Made by a program: the position numbers and the translations under genes
Notes under the pieces: model-generated
The model's database searches: none
The model's input: only the letters and a program-made list of their open reading frames with translations
Told to the model about the DNA's origin: nothing
Origin: Diplonema japonicum
Lineage: Eukaryota; Euglenozoa; Diplonemea; Diplonemida; Diplonemidae
Reading direction: 5' to 3'
DNA length: 64,000 nt
Assembly (NCBI GenBank): GCA_964019335.1
Contig: OZ025649.1
Location: 62,001-126,000, forward strand
In this document: positions 1 to 10,600 of the stretch, one piece after another
Layout of the letters: every line of letters begins with the position of its first letter
Position numbering within the stretch: the stretch's first letter is position 1

Positions 1-1
1 T

Positions 2-112
2 ACAAAACACAGTCAAGCATCTGAGGCAAAAGAGGTTCTAGATGACTGCCTCCTGTCCAAGAGCAATGAAAGGTACCAAAAAGAAGTGCTTCTGCACCTA
101 CAACAGGGCTAA
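2..112 (+). CDS. 3' end of an upstream gene (partial)
   Basis: An open frame enters from the left edge in frame 2 and ends at TAA 110-112, giving 36 visible codons. The segment is hydrophilic and helix-prone (it includes KEVLDDCLLSKSNERYQKE) and has no recognisable domain. It lies on the same strand as everything else and ends 242 nt before the next start, so it is most likely the C-terminus of the preceding gene of the unit. It could be a chance open stretch, but the codon content resembles the neighbours. Confidence 0.5.
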   Translation, partial: TKHSQASEAKEVLDDCLLSKSNERYQKEVLLHLQQG

Positions 113-211
113 CCCACTGGGGGTGAGCTGGCTGAGGGTGTCAGCCAGTGTTGGCTAAATTCCCACAGGACAAGATGGAACAACATGAAACACAGAACAA
201 TGATCTCCCCA

Positions 212-266
212 GAAAAACTCCTGGATGGAAAAATGCCTGGGTTTTTTTGGTGTCCAGGAGTTTTTC
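212..266. repeat. 14-bp inverted repeat / hairpin
   Basis: Positions 212-225 and 253-266 are exact reverse complements (GAAAAACTCCTGGA and its complement) separated by 27 nt. A second pairing is possible between 224-233 and 261-270. The element lies between two genes, upstream of the predicted splice acceptor at 336, so it would be removed from mature mRNA. It may be part of a terminator-like structure or a decayed small mobile element; the sequence alone does not decide. Confidence 0.5.
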
Positions 267-292
267 CATCTGGGAATTTTCCCATCTGACAT

Positions 293-336
293 TATTCGTT
301 TTACAGTATTTCTTTCTTACTCTTCTGCATATTCAG
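293..336 (+). promoter_or_regulatory. predicted trans-splice acceptor of the reductase gene
   Basis: A pyrimidine-rich run (TATTTCTTTCTTACTCTTCT) is followed by ATTCAG ending at 336, 18 nt before the chosen ATG at 355. An in-frame open stretch continues upstream to 148, but it has only a GTG start and runs across this tract, so it is taken as non-coding. Confidence 0.55.
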
Positions 337-354
337 CATGTACTAAAAGGTAGA

Positions 355-3300
355 ATGAGCACAGAACATTCAAAAATTGTGATGGCAGGGTCACGAGTAG
401 TGCTAGACAATGGTGTAGAGTGTGAAGGTGAGGTACTGTGCCATGCAAGACCGAGGATTACAGAACGAGTAGGGTGTACAGGGTATGAGGTGGGGGAAGA
501 GGTTGTGATAAGTAGAGATATTATCTTCATGTCAGGGGCTGTTGTCTATGCTGGTGATATTGCTTGGGTACTCCCGATGACCTTTGACTGTGGTGATCCT
601 GATGTGTGGAGTACTGACGATCCTGAGAAACGTAGTGGCCTCATCAAAGTTCAAACTCACACAAAAGAAAGAACCACTGTTGTCTTGAAATTTAGTAATG
701 GTGACACCTTCACAGCATTGCCCTCCACACTGCGCACTAACAGCACCTATGTTAAACTCTCTACTGGAAACACTTTTCTTGCAGTGCCCAATGATATCAA
801 GAAGAAGGATTGTGTTCTTGTCACTGACGTCTTCAGCAAGACCACCCACCTTATCAAGGAGAACGTTCCTGTGCATAGTATTAAAGTTGTGAATACAAAA
901 CGCACCCTTCAACTAAAGAAAGGCCTCGTCAAAAAGGCTTCGATCTCCGTTCGTGATGTGCTAATCAACAGCTGCAAAGTACACCAGAGCTCCCCTATCG
1001 TTGGGGAATACACCCCTTCCGTCCCTGTCAAATGGTGGTCGTATGCTGAAGCCTACCGTGTCTTCATCAACTTCGGCAAAATGCTACCCCCCAGGAACAC
1101 AGCTGTCATTATATCTGGCAGTGCAACCGTTAACCACTATTTCGCATATGTGGCCTCTCTCTTCAACGAAAACGTGCTGGTTCCTATCCCTGTCACCTTT
1201 AGTGCAGAACATGTAAAACTAGTTATCAGTGAGACTGAGGCTTCTATGGCCATTGTTGACTCCGGCCTGCTATCATTCTATAAGCATGCTGATTTGAAAG
1301 TCGCTACTTTAGACAAGAGAGTTGAGGGCCACGCTTTCTGTGGTGAGTGGGTAGAAGGAAGCAAGGAGTTGATTATAGATCTGCCTGTGTATACTGACAC
1401 AGACATTAGTGTTCAAGAAGAAGCTCTTATGATGTTCGCAGTACATACATCTCCTGTTCACACGGCACTTGAGACACACTTGCTGGTCGGGAAATGTACT
1501 CACCCTGACTTCGGGAGTGACGTGGAGTGCGTGGCTAGGATCGCAGGCATGGTCCGCAGGCACACCATGGGCTGGCTCTCGGTGGGCAACAAGAAGCCCC
1601 ATGAAGTGGTCTTTGACATCCTTGATGGTTTGCTGTTGATCCACAACGAGGACATCAGACTGACGGCAAGTGAAACAAAAGCCAAAACCTTTGAAGGCAT
1701 ATTCACACACTTCGGCACAGAGGGTAACTTTGTACTGTCCAAACCAACCTTCAGCGTTGTCAAGAATATACACATCGAAAACCTCGAAACCAACTGTGAA
1801 GCTTGTGGCAAACCCAGGCTCCCGTATTGCTCGGGGAGGTTTGTCCCAGTGACGTGCATGGACTGCGCTTCGAGGATACCACGTAACAGTCAATCTATGG
1901 GGTGCCTAAGTTGCGGGCTAGCTGTCTGCCAGGGGTGCCTGCTTGATAAGGTAGACAAGTCGAATGAAGTCAACCCCGAGGCTGGGTTACCACGTCTCGT
2001 GCTGTACACCAGCGGCTCAACAGGGATACCGAAGGGCGCCATTGTGTCTGAAGGTGCGTGTTTCAAGGAATTGCATGGTGGCATCACAAGAGGTAATCGT
2101 GAAAAAGCACTGCTGCTCACATCACCATTGGCAGTGTCTTCAGTTCCGAGCAAAGTTCTTTCGGCCATTGCTGAGGGTGGCAGGATAGCTGTCACTGACG
2201 GTGCCAACTTTTTACCGGGACTCCGTGAGGTGGGTCCGACAGCTGTGTCTTTTGCACCACAGATGCTCGCTACCTTCTACAAAGACTACCAAGGAAGGAT
2301 TGCAAAGGGCGAAGAGCAAAATGACCTGAACAAAGAGTTCCGTGCTAACTTTGGGTGCAGATTGCGCCTCATAAACTGCGGCGGAGCCAAACCACAAAAG
2401 GAAGTAATGGATTGGACAAAAGAAGTATTCTCGTATTGTTCCGTGACGGAGAACTATGCAGCCACCGAGACAGGCGCCATTAGCTTCACTTCGAATGGAG
2501 AGCTTGAGGGGGTGCTGGATGAGGATGCCGAGTACAAGCTTGTGGACTGGGGTGACTACAAAGCGTCGAATAGCCCACCGCAAGGGGAGCTGTGCATCAA
2601 GACGCCGTACATGTTCAGCGGGTACTTGAAGCGCGACGAGCTCACAAGCGAAGTTCTCGACAATGATGGCTTTTTCCACACTGGTGACCTTGTGGAGGTG
2701 AGGGAGGTCGCTGGTTTCAAGCCAAAAACTTTCATAAAAGTTATCGATAGGAAGAAAGCGTTCTTCAAATTGGCTAACAGTGAGTGGGTATCTCCTAGCG
2801 TTGTTGAGGAACATTTGCTGCGCTCTGATCTCATCGAGCAGATCTTTGTCCACGGCACCTCAGAAGACCAGGCAGTGGTTGCCCTTGTCGTTCCAACGAA
2901 GGAAGGAATCACGAGAAACATGTTGTTGGAAGAATGTAAGAGACTGGGCACAGAGGCAGGCCTTCGCAGATGTGAGATCCCTCATGCAGTGCACTTGGCT
3001 GAACCTTTCACTGAAGAGAACGGTCTGTTGACAATCACGTGTAAACTCTGCAGACCTAAGCTGCAAGAAGTTTTTGTTGACACACTTCAAGATCTCAGAC
3101 AACAAAGCAACAGAACCTACGACCTTGACGGTGATGACACTGTGGCCACTGTCTTGCGCATTATCAGAACTAATCTATATGTAGTGTCCCCGTGTGAGGA
3201 GGATACGAAGGCATGGGAAACCCTGCCCTTACATAATAGTATCAAAGCAATGCAAGTAAGCCTGGCGCTTAATCATCAACTAAACATCAAATTGCAGCCT

Positions 3301-4413
3301 GCAGTGTTACTTAGTGGTCACTCATTAGAAGCTATTCTCGGCCTCTGCAAATCCGACACTACTGCTGGCGAGGTGTCTCTTGAGGATTTGCAATGTGATC
3401 TGCAAGAAGCCCTGGTGCCTCCTGTGCGTGAGACACATGCAGGGCGCAGTGGTGTTCTTGTGACAGGAGCAAGCGGGTTCCTCGGCAGTGCTGTGACACA
3501 GAAGTTTCTATGTGACGGTCGTGATGTGTGTGTGCTGGTACGCAGCAAAGCACGCTTTTTGGCAGCGATGGCGTCGCGCAGCTACACCGGTGCACTCCCA
3601 AGGATTATTCAAGGTGACATAACCAAGCCGCAGCTGAGCATCAGCGAAGCAGACATGGCGCACATCCACGGCACAGTAGGCTACGTGGTGCATACTGCTG
3701 CCCAGGTGAATATGTTACTGGGTTACAAAGAACTGAAAGGGGCCAACGTGATGGCGGTGAGAAACGTGCTAGAGCTCTGCAGTGACGGCAAGCGGTTCAT
3801 ACATGTATCTACTGTTGGCTTCACCCCCGATAGCACCGCACCATGCCGTCTCGAAAACTGCATGAAGTACACTGGGTACAACCTCAGCAAGGCCATGGCC
3901 GAGTGTGTTGTAGAGGGTGCAAAGGAAACAGGCTATAATGTAAGCATTGTGAGGCCTGGTATGATAGGCCCCGATACCACCTGCGGTGCTTGTAATGTGA
4001 GTGACTACATCGTGAGGTACATAATGGGGTGTGCAGCAGCTCATGCTACCTGTGTTCCTAGTGGATCAATTTATTTGAGTTGTGTAAATTACGTGGCATC
4101 TGTCATAAGCGATGAGCTCGACAGCACAACTACGGTACCTATGCACGTACCCGCAGCTCGTGTCGACTTGGCTGCACTGATCAGTGGTTTGAGCAAGCAG
4201 CTTGATTTGAAATTTTGCCCTCCGGCAGCATGGCTTAAGGTGTTGGCCTCCCTCCCCGAATCCAACCCTATCTATCCTTTGAAGCACATGTTTGCAGAAG
4301 GCATCCCGCCTATGACAGACCATCTTTCCTCACCGTACTATATGCCCCCATCGTACGACCATCAGGCCGTGCATAATATCGGAGAGTGGCTTTTAAGACA
4401 ACCCGAGGCGTAG
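355..4413 (+). CDS. carboxylic acid reductase-like protein (A-T-R) with Cys-rich insertion
   Basis: 1352 residues. It is built like carboxylic acid reductases, which use ATP and NADPH to reduce a fatty or aromatic acid to an aldehyde. The adenylation domain shows SGSTGIPKG (near residue 553), YAATETG, a GDLVEV core and DRKKAFFKLANSEWVS followed by EQIFVHG (about 795-830). A carrier domain follows, in which HNSIKAMQ around Ser962 replaces the usual GGDS; the serine is kept. The C-terminal thioester reductase has GASGFLGS (about 1037) and a Tyr-x3-Lys pair in YNLSKAMAE (about 1175). About 200 residues separate the first part of the adenylation domain from the SGSTG loop, and their end (481-535) contains four or more Cys pairs that look zinc-binding. 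The family resembles CAR more than Lys2 aminoadipate reductase, but the substrate cannot be read. Start 355 follows the splice acceptor at 336. Confidence 0.85.
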   Translation: MSTEHSKIVMAGSRVVLDNGVECEGEVLCHARPRITERVGCTGYEVGEEVVISRDIIFMSGAVVYAGDIAWVLPMTFDCGDPDVWSTDDPEKRSGLIKVQTHTKERTTVVLKFSNGDTFTALPSTLRTNSTYVKLSTGNTFLAVPNDIKKKDCVLVTDVFSKTTHLIKENVPVHSIKVVNTKRTLQLKKGLVKKASISVRDVLINSCKVHQSSPIVGEYTPSVPVKWWSYAEAYRVFINFGKMLPPRNTAVIISGSATVNHYFAYVASLFNENVLVPIPVTFSAEHVKLVISETEASMAIVDSGLLSFYKHADLKVATLDKRVEGHAFCGEWVEGSKELIIDLPVYTDTDISVQEEALMMFAVHTSPVHTALETHLLVGKCTHPDFGSDVECVARIAGMVRRHTMGWLSVGNKKPHEVVFDILDGLLLIHNEDIRLTASETKAKTFEGIFTHFGTEGNFVLSKPTFSVVKNIHIENLETNCEACGKPRLPYCSGRFVPVTCMDCASRIPRNSQSMGCLSCGLAVCQGCLLDKVDKSNEVNPEAGLPRLVLYTSGSTGIPKGAIVSEGACFKELHGGITRGNREKALLLTSPLAVSSVPSKVLSAIAEGGRIAVTDGANFLPGLREVGPTAVSFAPQMLATFYKDYQGRIAKGEEQNDLNKEFRANFGCRLRLINCGGAKPQKEVMDWTKEVFSYCSVTENYAATETGAISFTSNGELEGVLDEDAEYKLVDWGDYKASNSPPQGELCIKTPYMFSGYLKRDELTSEVLDNDGFFHTGDLVEVREVAGFKPKTFIKVIDRKKAFFKLANSEWVSPSVVEEHLLRSDLIEQIFVHGTSEDQAVVALVVPTKEGITRNMLLEECKRLGTEAGLRRCEIPHAVHLAEPFTEENGLLTITCKLCRPKLQEVFVDTLQDLRQQSNRTYDLDGDDTVATVLRIIRTNLYVVSPCEEDTKAWETLPLHNSIKAMQVSLALNHQLNIKLQPAVLLSGHSLEAILGLCKSDTTAGEVSLEDLQCDLQEALVPPVRETHAGRSGVLVTGASGFLGSAVTQKFLCDGRDVCVLVRSKARFLAAMASRSYTGALPRIIQGDITKPQLSISEADMAHIHGTVGYVVHTAAQVNMLLGYKELKGANVMAVRNVLELCSDGKRFIHVSTVGFTPDSTAPCRLENCMKYTGYNLSKAMAECVVEGAKETGYNVSIVRPGMIGPDTTCGACNVSDYIVRYIMGCAAAHATCVPSGSIYLSCVNYVASVISDELDSTTTVPMHVPAARVDLAALISGLSKQLDLKFCPPAAWLKVLASLPESNPIYPLKHMFAEGIPPMTDHLSSPYYMPPSYDHQAVHNIGEWLLRQPEA

Positions 4414-4465
4414 TTGCCCTGGGCACCATCTGTCTGATGTCCCTTGCCTTCACATATGACCTGTG

Positions 4466-4548
4466 TTTTTTTTTCCTCCCCCCCCTTTTTTTTGCGTCAG
4501 GCAGCCACCGCGGTGGGCCGTTACTAACCACTTCGTTTCCTATCCTAG
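4466..4548 (+). promoter_or_regulatory. two candidate trans-splice acceptors before the first giant receptor
   Basis: A T/C run ends in GCGTCAG at 4500. A second site, with TTACTAAC followed by a pyrimidine tract, ends in CCTAG at 4548. Both lie between the stop at 4413 and the chosen ATG at 4611. The core of the second site (4521-4544) recurs almost exactly at 11937-11960, before the next gene. Confidence 0.5.
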
Positions 4549-4610
4549 TGAATTTCTTTTTGATTTATCATGTAATCATGACCCTACTTTACTCGCAGCC
4601 TCATGACGAA

Positions 4611-7600
4611 ATGTTGCTGGTGTTCTGGGCGACAAGTCTCGTCGGGCTAGTGGCGATAGGGGGTGCATATGAGGCGAGTGTTGTGCTGTTTGCGGGTCTG
4701 GCAGGGCAGGTGATACGGTATGAGTGGAGCGCTGATGACGTAGGCAAACGGGTGTGGGCAGGACTCGGGAAAGATGCATGTGACAGTGTCAATAGTAAGA
4801 GTGTCACAACTGATGTACTGACTGGGGAGGCTGTGGTAGTGTGGGAGGTGCCTGTTACATTCTTAGAGGTAGGCTCTATATGGATTGTGTGCGAGGGTAT
4901 CATAGATGCACCACAGCCGCCGTCAAGTTCTTTCAACATGACCGGTCACACCATCACGGTGGTTGAAGGCTTCAGAACAGGACTCCCTGTCACTTACTAC
5001 ACCTTGCCGAGCACAACTCTCACCATCGAAGTGCCTCTGTGGGCGAAGGCCACTGCTGTAACTTACACTTTGAAAAACTGCCAGTCATCTTCAAGCTTCG
5101 TTCTCTTAGATGGCTTCACAATTGAGGTGTCCAAGCTAGTCCCCAAGGGGGGTGATGTTTGTATGGCAGCTTCGATCAACCGGACAGCCTACGACTGGGA
5201 ATATTCTCATCTTGCAATAATCCCTTTGGTTACAGTGACAGCCCCCCAGGAAGCAACTGTGTTTGCTGCGTCCACGATTTTCAAGAGTATAACAACGGAA
5301 GTGTTTTTTGCAATGGATCACGAAGTTAGCTTGGTTGCAGGGTTCTGCGGCAAGGATCCAGAAGTGAGTGGTACTGTAACTGCTAATGGCAGCCTACTTC
5401 AAGTACATGACATACGGCATGAGATCCCTCTTGCACTCTGTGTGAAGCTTGCGAACACAAGCTGGATGAAATTGCTGGATATCTTTCCAATCACGGTGGT
5501 TTCAGTAACACTCAGATCACTTGAAGGAGACAGGACAGAACGAGTTAGTGTGGGTGGTGTGGAAGCGGGTGACATTGTTGTTTTCTCGGCAGATCTGTTC
5601 CTCATCTCGGCTGTCTTCAGCGGTCGTGAGGCAGCCACGGACCTGCTGTTGCGAAGTAATCTTGGACCATTGGAGAGACCTCTCTCAATACCCTCACAAG
5701 GACCCCTCACAGACCACAACCTCACTCTTGCTACTACGTTTTCCTCTGCCACCACTACCATGTCAATTCACTCTATACCCCTTATTGCTACATGGGGAAC
5801 AGATACTACTGTTGTTTCTAAAGTCCCCACAGCAGTACCGCCGGCTGAACTACAGGGATATAACTTCAGCCTCTGCGGGTATCCCGACTGGTTGGGAGTA
5901 GAGAACGGCAGCTGGTGGGTGAATATTAGCTCACGGGTAGACTTATGCTTCACGACAGCACAGCGAACATACCAAACTGGTGTTGGGTACACTGCGGCGG
6001 TTGTAAAGCTGGCAGGAGTCGAAGTTTCAGAAGACGCAGTGATTCCAGTAGCAGCGGAGGAATGGCACATGGATGGCACCATCCCGCAAGCTGTAAGTGT
6101 TAGTATTGGAGAAGCTAAAAACACTATTAAAGAGGCAAGCGGCATTGTCAGTGTCAAAGGAGGTTGGACCGGGCGGGTCCACACACGCACCTCCAGCAAG
6201 CTGCCGTGGTCGCAAACAAGAATCTTCGTTAATTTACGTGTTGTGTTCCGAGAGGTTGGACAAACGTGGCCTAAAGTAAAGGTCTCCCCTACCATCGGGG
6301 CATCTGTGCTGGTGGTTGGCGAAGGCTTTGATACGGGTTGTTCGCTGTATTTTTCTTCGGATTGCAAACCACGAAGTTCTGCAAACACTGAGTCTCAAGT
6401 TACATTCGCAACCGACACGAACACTTGGCGTACTGTGCTGCTACTCGACATGTACATCACCAATGTGCTCCTTTGTTTCCATATTAGCAACACAACACGA
6501 GGTGCCCTTACTGCCGCCCAGGTTTCGATTTCTGGGCTGATCTCGATCTTATCAGTGCCTCCTCCTGTGAAGCTGAACCTGATGTCCAACCGCAGCAACG
6601 CGGTGCCCATACGGTACATAACAGACGGCAGTGCAAGTCTCTATGCTTCCGAAGAGACCAACACTTGTGTACAGTCTGCGAATGTTGACGTAACTGTGAC
6701 TGCTGAACTTTTAGTTGTTTACCCACGAGACCTTGCGGGTAGGACACTGATTCTCTGCACAGCAGAAGGTGTTTTTACAGGACTGACCATGGTTATCCTG
6801 AGCAACGTGCCTATCAACGGCACAATACAACTACTGTCACACGGTGTGAGCCAAGTTGCTGTAGGGCTTGATAACTGGGTAGTTCTCAGCGACACGGGCT
6901 GCCCCCCTGCAAAGGGAATCGCCATCCCCGTGACAAGTGGTGTGGTAAGCATCCGGGGTACTGACACTGGCGAAGGTGTGATCTGCTTGGGACTAGAAGG
7001 CGATAATGATGTCACAAAGTTCTTTTTGGAAGTTGCGAGATATCAGGAAGTGGTATTTCGCGTACACGGCGCCACACTGGGGGAACCACTATTTGTGGCC
7101 GAGTCTCAAATGGAGACTCTTGTTCTTGAAAGTGTCACAGGCCTTCCTGAACGAATAGCTGTCGGCCACACATGTGCCACTGCTACCGTCCTTGTGTGGG
7201 ATGTGTTTAACACCGTAGTACATCTTAACACTTCTACGGTTCATGGGATGACCATCTGCGTTTCTCTCCACCCGAACCCCGACCTAATCACTACCGGAAT
7301 CACAATAACACCTGTTACCGCTTCTTTGCAGCAGTCTAGCATCCCCACAACCTCGCCCCCTACACGTGTAGGCCTACTGTCAGGGGCCACTGAAATAGGC
7401 ATTGTGCTGATGTCCAGTACAATGCACTTGCTGGAAGCACCTTCTGTTTCATATTATTTAGGCTATCGGGATACTCTTGCAAAGTGCGATGCGGCCACTT
7501 ATTCAGTCACACCCCTTTCCTACGCTGCAGGGTTGTGGGTCTCGAGTTATCTGCCTGTTGTCAATGTAGAAGTAATGGCGTGTCTTAAGGTGATCATGCG

Positions 7601-10600
7601 TGGGCATAGCACCGTTGCCTACAGCAGGCAATCGCTAACCTTGTTTCCTGTGAACAGCATCGGTGCTGCCAGCGCCGCACAGCCACTGCTGCCGTTGCTT
7701 GTTGGGATACCAAGCGAAATAAAAGTAAGTTATTCGGAATTAGGGGACACACGTCAATATTACATCGGCACCACTCTAGGTGCATCCGAGGCATGCACAG
7801 TGCAGGTTGTTACTGATTCATCAGTTGTACTTCTGTTTGAAGAAGCCACACGTACAGCCCCTTACTATCTTTGTCTGGGCGATAACATCACTGCGATGTA
7901 CCGTCTTGATGTGAAGACGACAGTGCTGTCAATTGCTCTCAGTAACGCAGGGGGGAAATCTGTTGCTTTATATCAAAACAATGCGGCAGAGCTCACTGTG
8001 ACGGCTCATGGCACTGAAATAACTGCACGGGACACGAGGGCGTACCTGATCTTTTCGTTACAACCCGTTGCATCTAGCTGCAAGGGGAATCTTGAAAGTT
8101 TTTCTGCTCCCATCTTTCTGACATCTTGCGGGAAGCTGCATATCAGCTCGGACCGAACTGCTAACAAGTCGAAGCTTGCACTGTGCGTTGCCGCTCAGTT
8201 GTCCCCCGAAGCTAACAGGGGCCACTTCGTAGACATGGGCCTCCGTGTCGAGATCACAGAGCCATCGAGATTGATGTTCGTAGTACAGCCAGCAGACGTC
8301 TTGCCGTCGGGTGTGTTCCTCACGCAGCCGACGCTTGCGATTTTTGATGCGAATCTCACAAAGGTTTCACTTGGCTCTGACTTAACAGTGCGTGCCGTGT
8401 GGTCTCCGGAGCCACCACAAAAAGCAAGCTACCTGTGGACAGCTTCAACAATCAAAAACCTGCAAGACACCTCAGAGATCGATTTCCAGAGTATCGATGG
8501 CATAGGTATACAGCTGCTGGGATATTTTGGTGTGCCATACGTGCTCCACGTGTCTGTGATAAGCAATGCTTTTGCTTTTGAGACAGCGGTTTCTTCTCCT
8601 GTTATGCTGACGGACTGTGCTGATAAACGGCAGTTCGCTCCTTTGCTTGAGCGGTCGTGCGTAGAGTGCCCTTCGGGGGCACTCTGCAAAGGTAACACTA
8701 CAATATTCGCTGACAAGAACTTCTGGAGAGCCAACACCAACGTATTCACATTCTACAAATGTCCTTTTGACGGTGTTTGCAACATGGGTAGCTGCAGCCC
8801 CGGGCACACGGGAGCATTATGCTCAGTGTGCGAACCAGGGTATGGTTTAAGCGGGAGCGGGTGCGTTCTGTGCAAACAGAAGTGGAGGGGTATCTTGTTG
8901 CTCACCTTCTTCGGCGTGGTGGGCCTCGTGTGGATTTCCATCCTTGTGGCGTCCACTTTGCAGGCAGCGCAGAATATATTGAACCCTGTTCCCATGATGC
9001 TTAAAATCACTCTCAACCACCTAGTCGTCAGCTCTCGCTTGGGTGACTTCAGCTCTGAGTTCCCTGCATTGCTTACAACTTTATTTAGCATCCAAAATGA
9101 AGCTTCTTCCTTTGGCATGAACAGCATGTCGGATGCTGACTGCGCGACAAAGTCGGCTCTCTCAACATACCACGTGTTCGTGCTGTGGATGATGGTGCCG
9201 CTGTTCATCATGGTAGGGACCTGGTTCATCCCCTTGTGCATATGGATATACAGAGCAGTAAAGAAGTGGATGGGTACCAAAGAAGAGAAGGTGGAAGAAG
9301 ACCATGGGGACGACTCATCAGCAGGCAGCGAGGAAGACGTCACTGACAACCCTGTGTTGTACCTTAAGATCCAGTTCGTGAAAGTGCGAGGAGGTGCTGC
9401 GGCAGATGCAGTGTCGATTTCAGGGGTACGGCTGCGGAGAGGAGCCCAAGAGCTAGATACAACAGACTACATGATTGACAACCCAGAGGGGAGCTGCCCG
9501 GAGGGCTGCGGGTGTGAGAACCTAACTGATGGTGTCTCTGAAACGTGTTGGGTAGATTATTACAAAAAGCCTTTGGTGGTTACACTAGCAAAGAGGCAGA
9601 ATGTAAGCGGCATTTCGTTCACAACATCGCCCAGCAACCCTGAGCGCGATCCCGTGCGATGGGCTGTGTACTGGTCTGCTGACGGTAGGGTGTGGGATCG
9701 CGTGAATAACCAATTCAAGGATTTCGCGACCACAACGGCAAGAGACGAGCACCTCCCATGGTTCCATCTCCTCCCTTCGCGTGGGGGTCTGGTACATGTT
9801 TATGTGGTGTCAGTCATCATCTTGCTATATGTAGCGTACCCCATCATCATTGAGAAGGCCGCCGTGATGATCAGCTGCGATAGGATAGACCTCGGCACTG
9901 ACCTCAACAACCTCACCATAGGTGCGACACCTGTGTCCCCGTCAGAGATATTGCAGGATGGGGACACCTTTTACACACGTCGTGCCACCGTCGATAGGTC
10001 ACTGTCATGCAACACCGACCAGCACTTCAGGTACATGGTGGCTGCCAATGTGTTTCTTGTGCTTTACGGTTTAGGGATGCCCCTAGGGATAGGCTGTGTC
10101 GTGTACCTCATGCGGCGGTACAAGGGAAAGAGGAATGCCTTCACACTATTCCACTTTCTTGTCTCGGGTTTGAATAAAAGGAGATGGTATTGGGAGCTGC
10201 TAACCATGATACGGAAGATGCTTATCATTGTTTTGATCAACTTTGTGGAAGCAGGCAGGCTGCAGACCTACCTCGCCATGTGGGTTATTTCTGTGTACTT
10301 AGTCCTCACGCTCCTCATGCGGCCGTTTAATACCAAGATGCCTGGCAAGCCTCACGAATTGGAACTTGCCTCGCTCTCCATCATATCCGTCACCTTAAAT
10401 CTCTCCCTTCTCTATGATCATGTGTCACGGCCTTCTTCGGATGACATTGACTGCCCAACAATTAGTTTTCAAGAATCGTGTCTCTTGGTGGGCTGCACGT
10501 GGGACAGTGTTGAAGCTGTGAACGCAACGGGGTGTAGCGGCTCAGGTAGTGGCAACACGTGGGTGTCTGGGAAGCAAACGGGCTACTACATCCTCACAGG

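Noticed and set aside
4386-4610. N-terminal extension of the first receptor overlapping the reductase gene
   Set aside because: Its first codon is GTG, it overlaps a stop-verified gene, and it reads through a T/C tract that looks like a splice acceptor.
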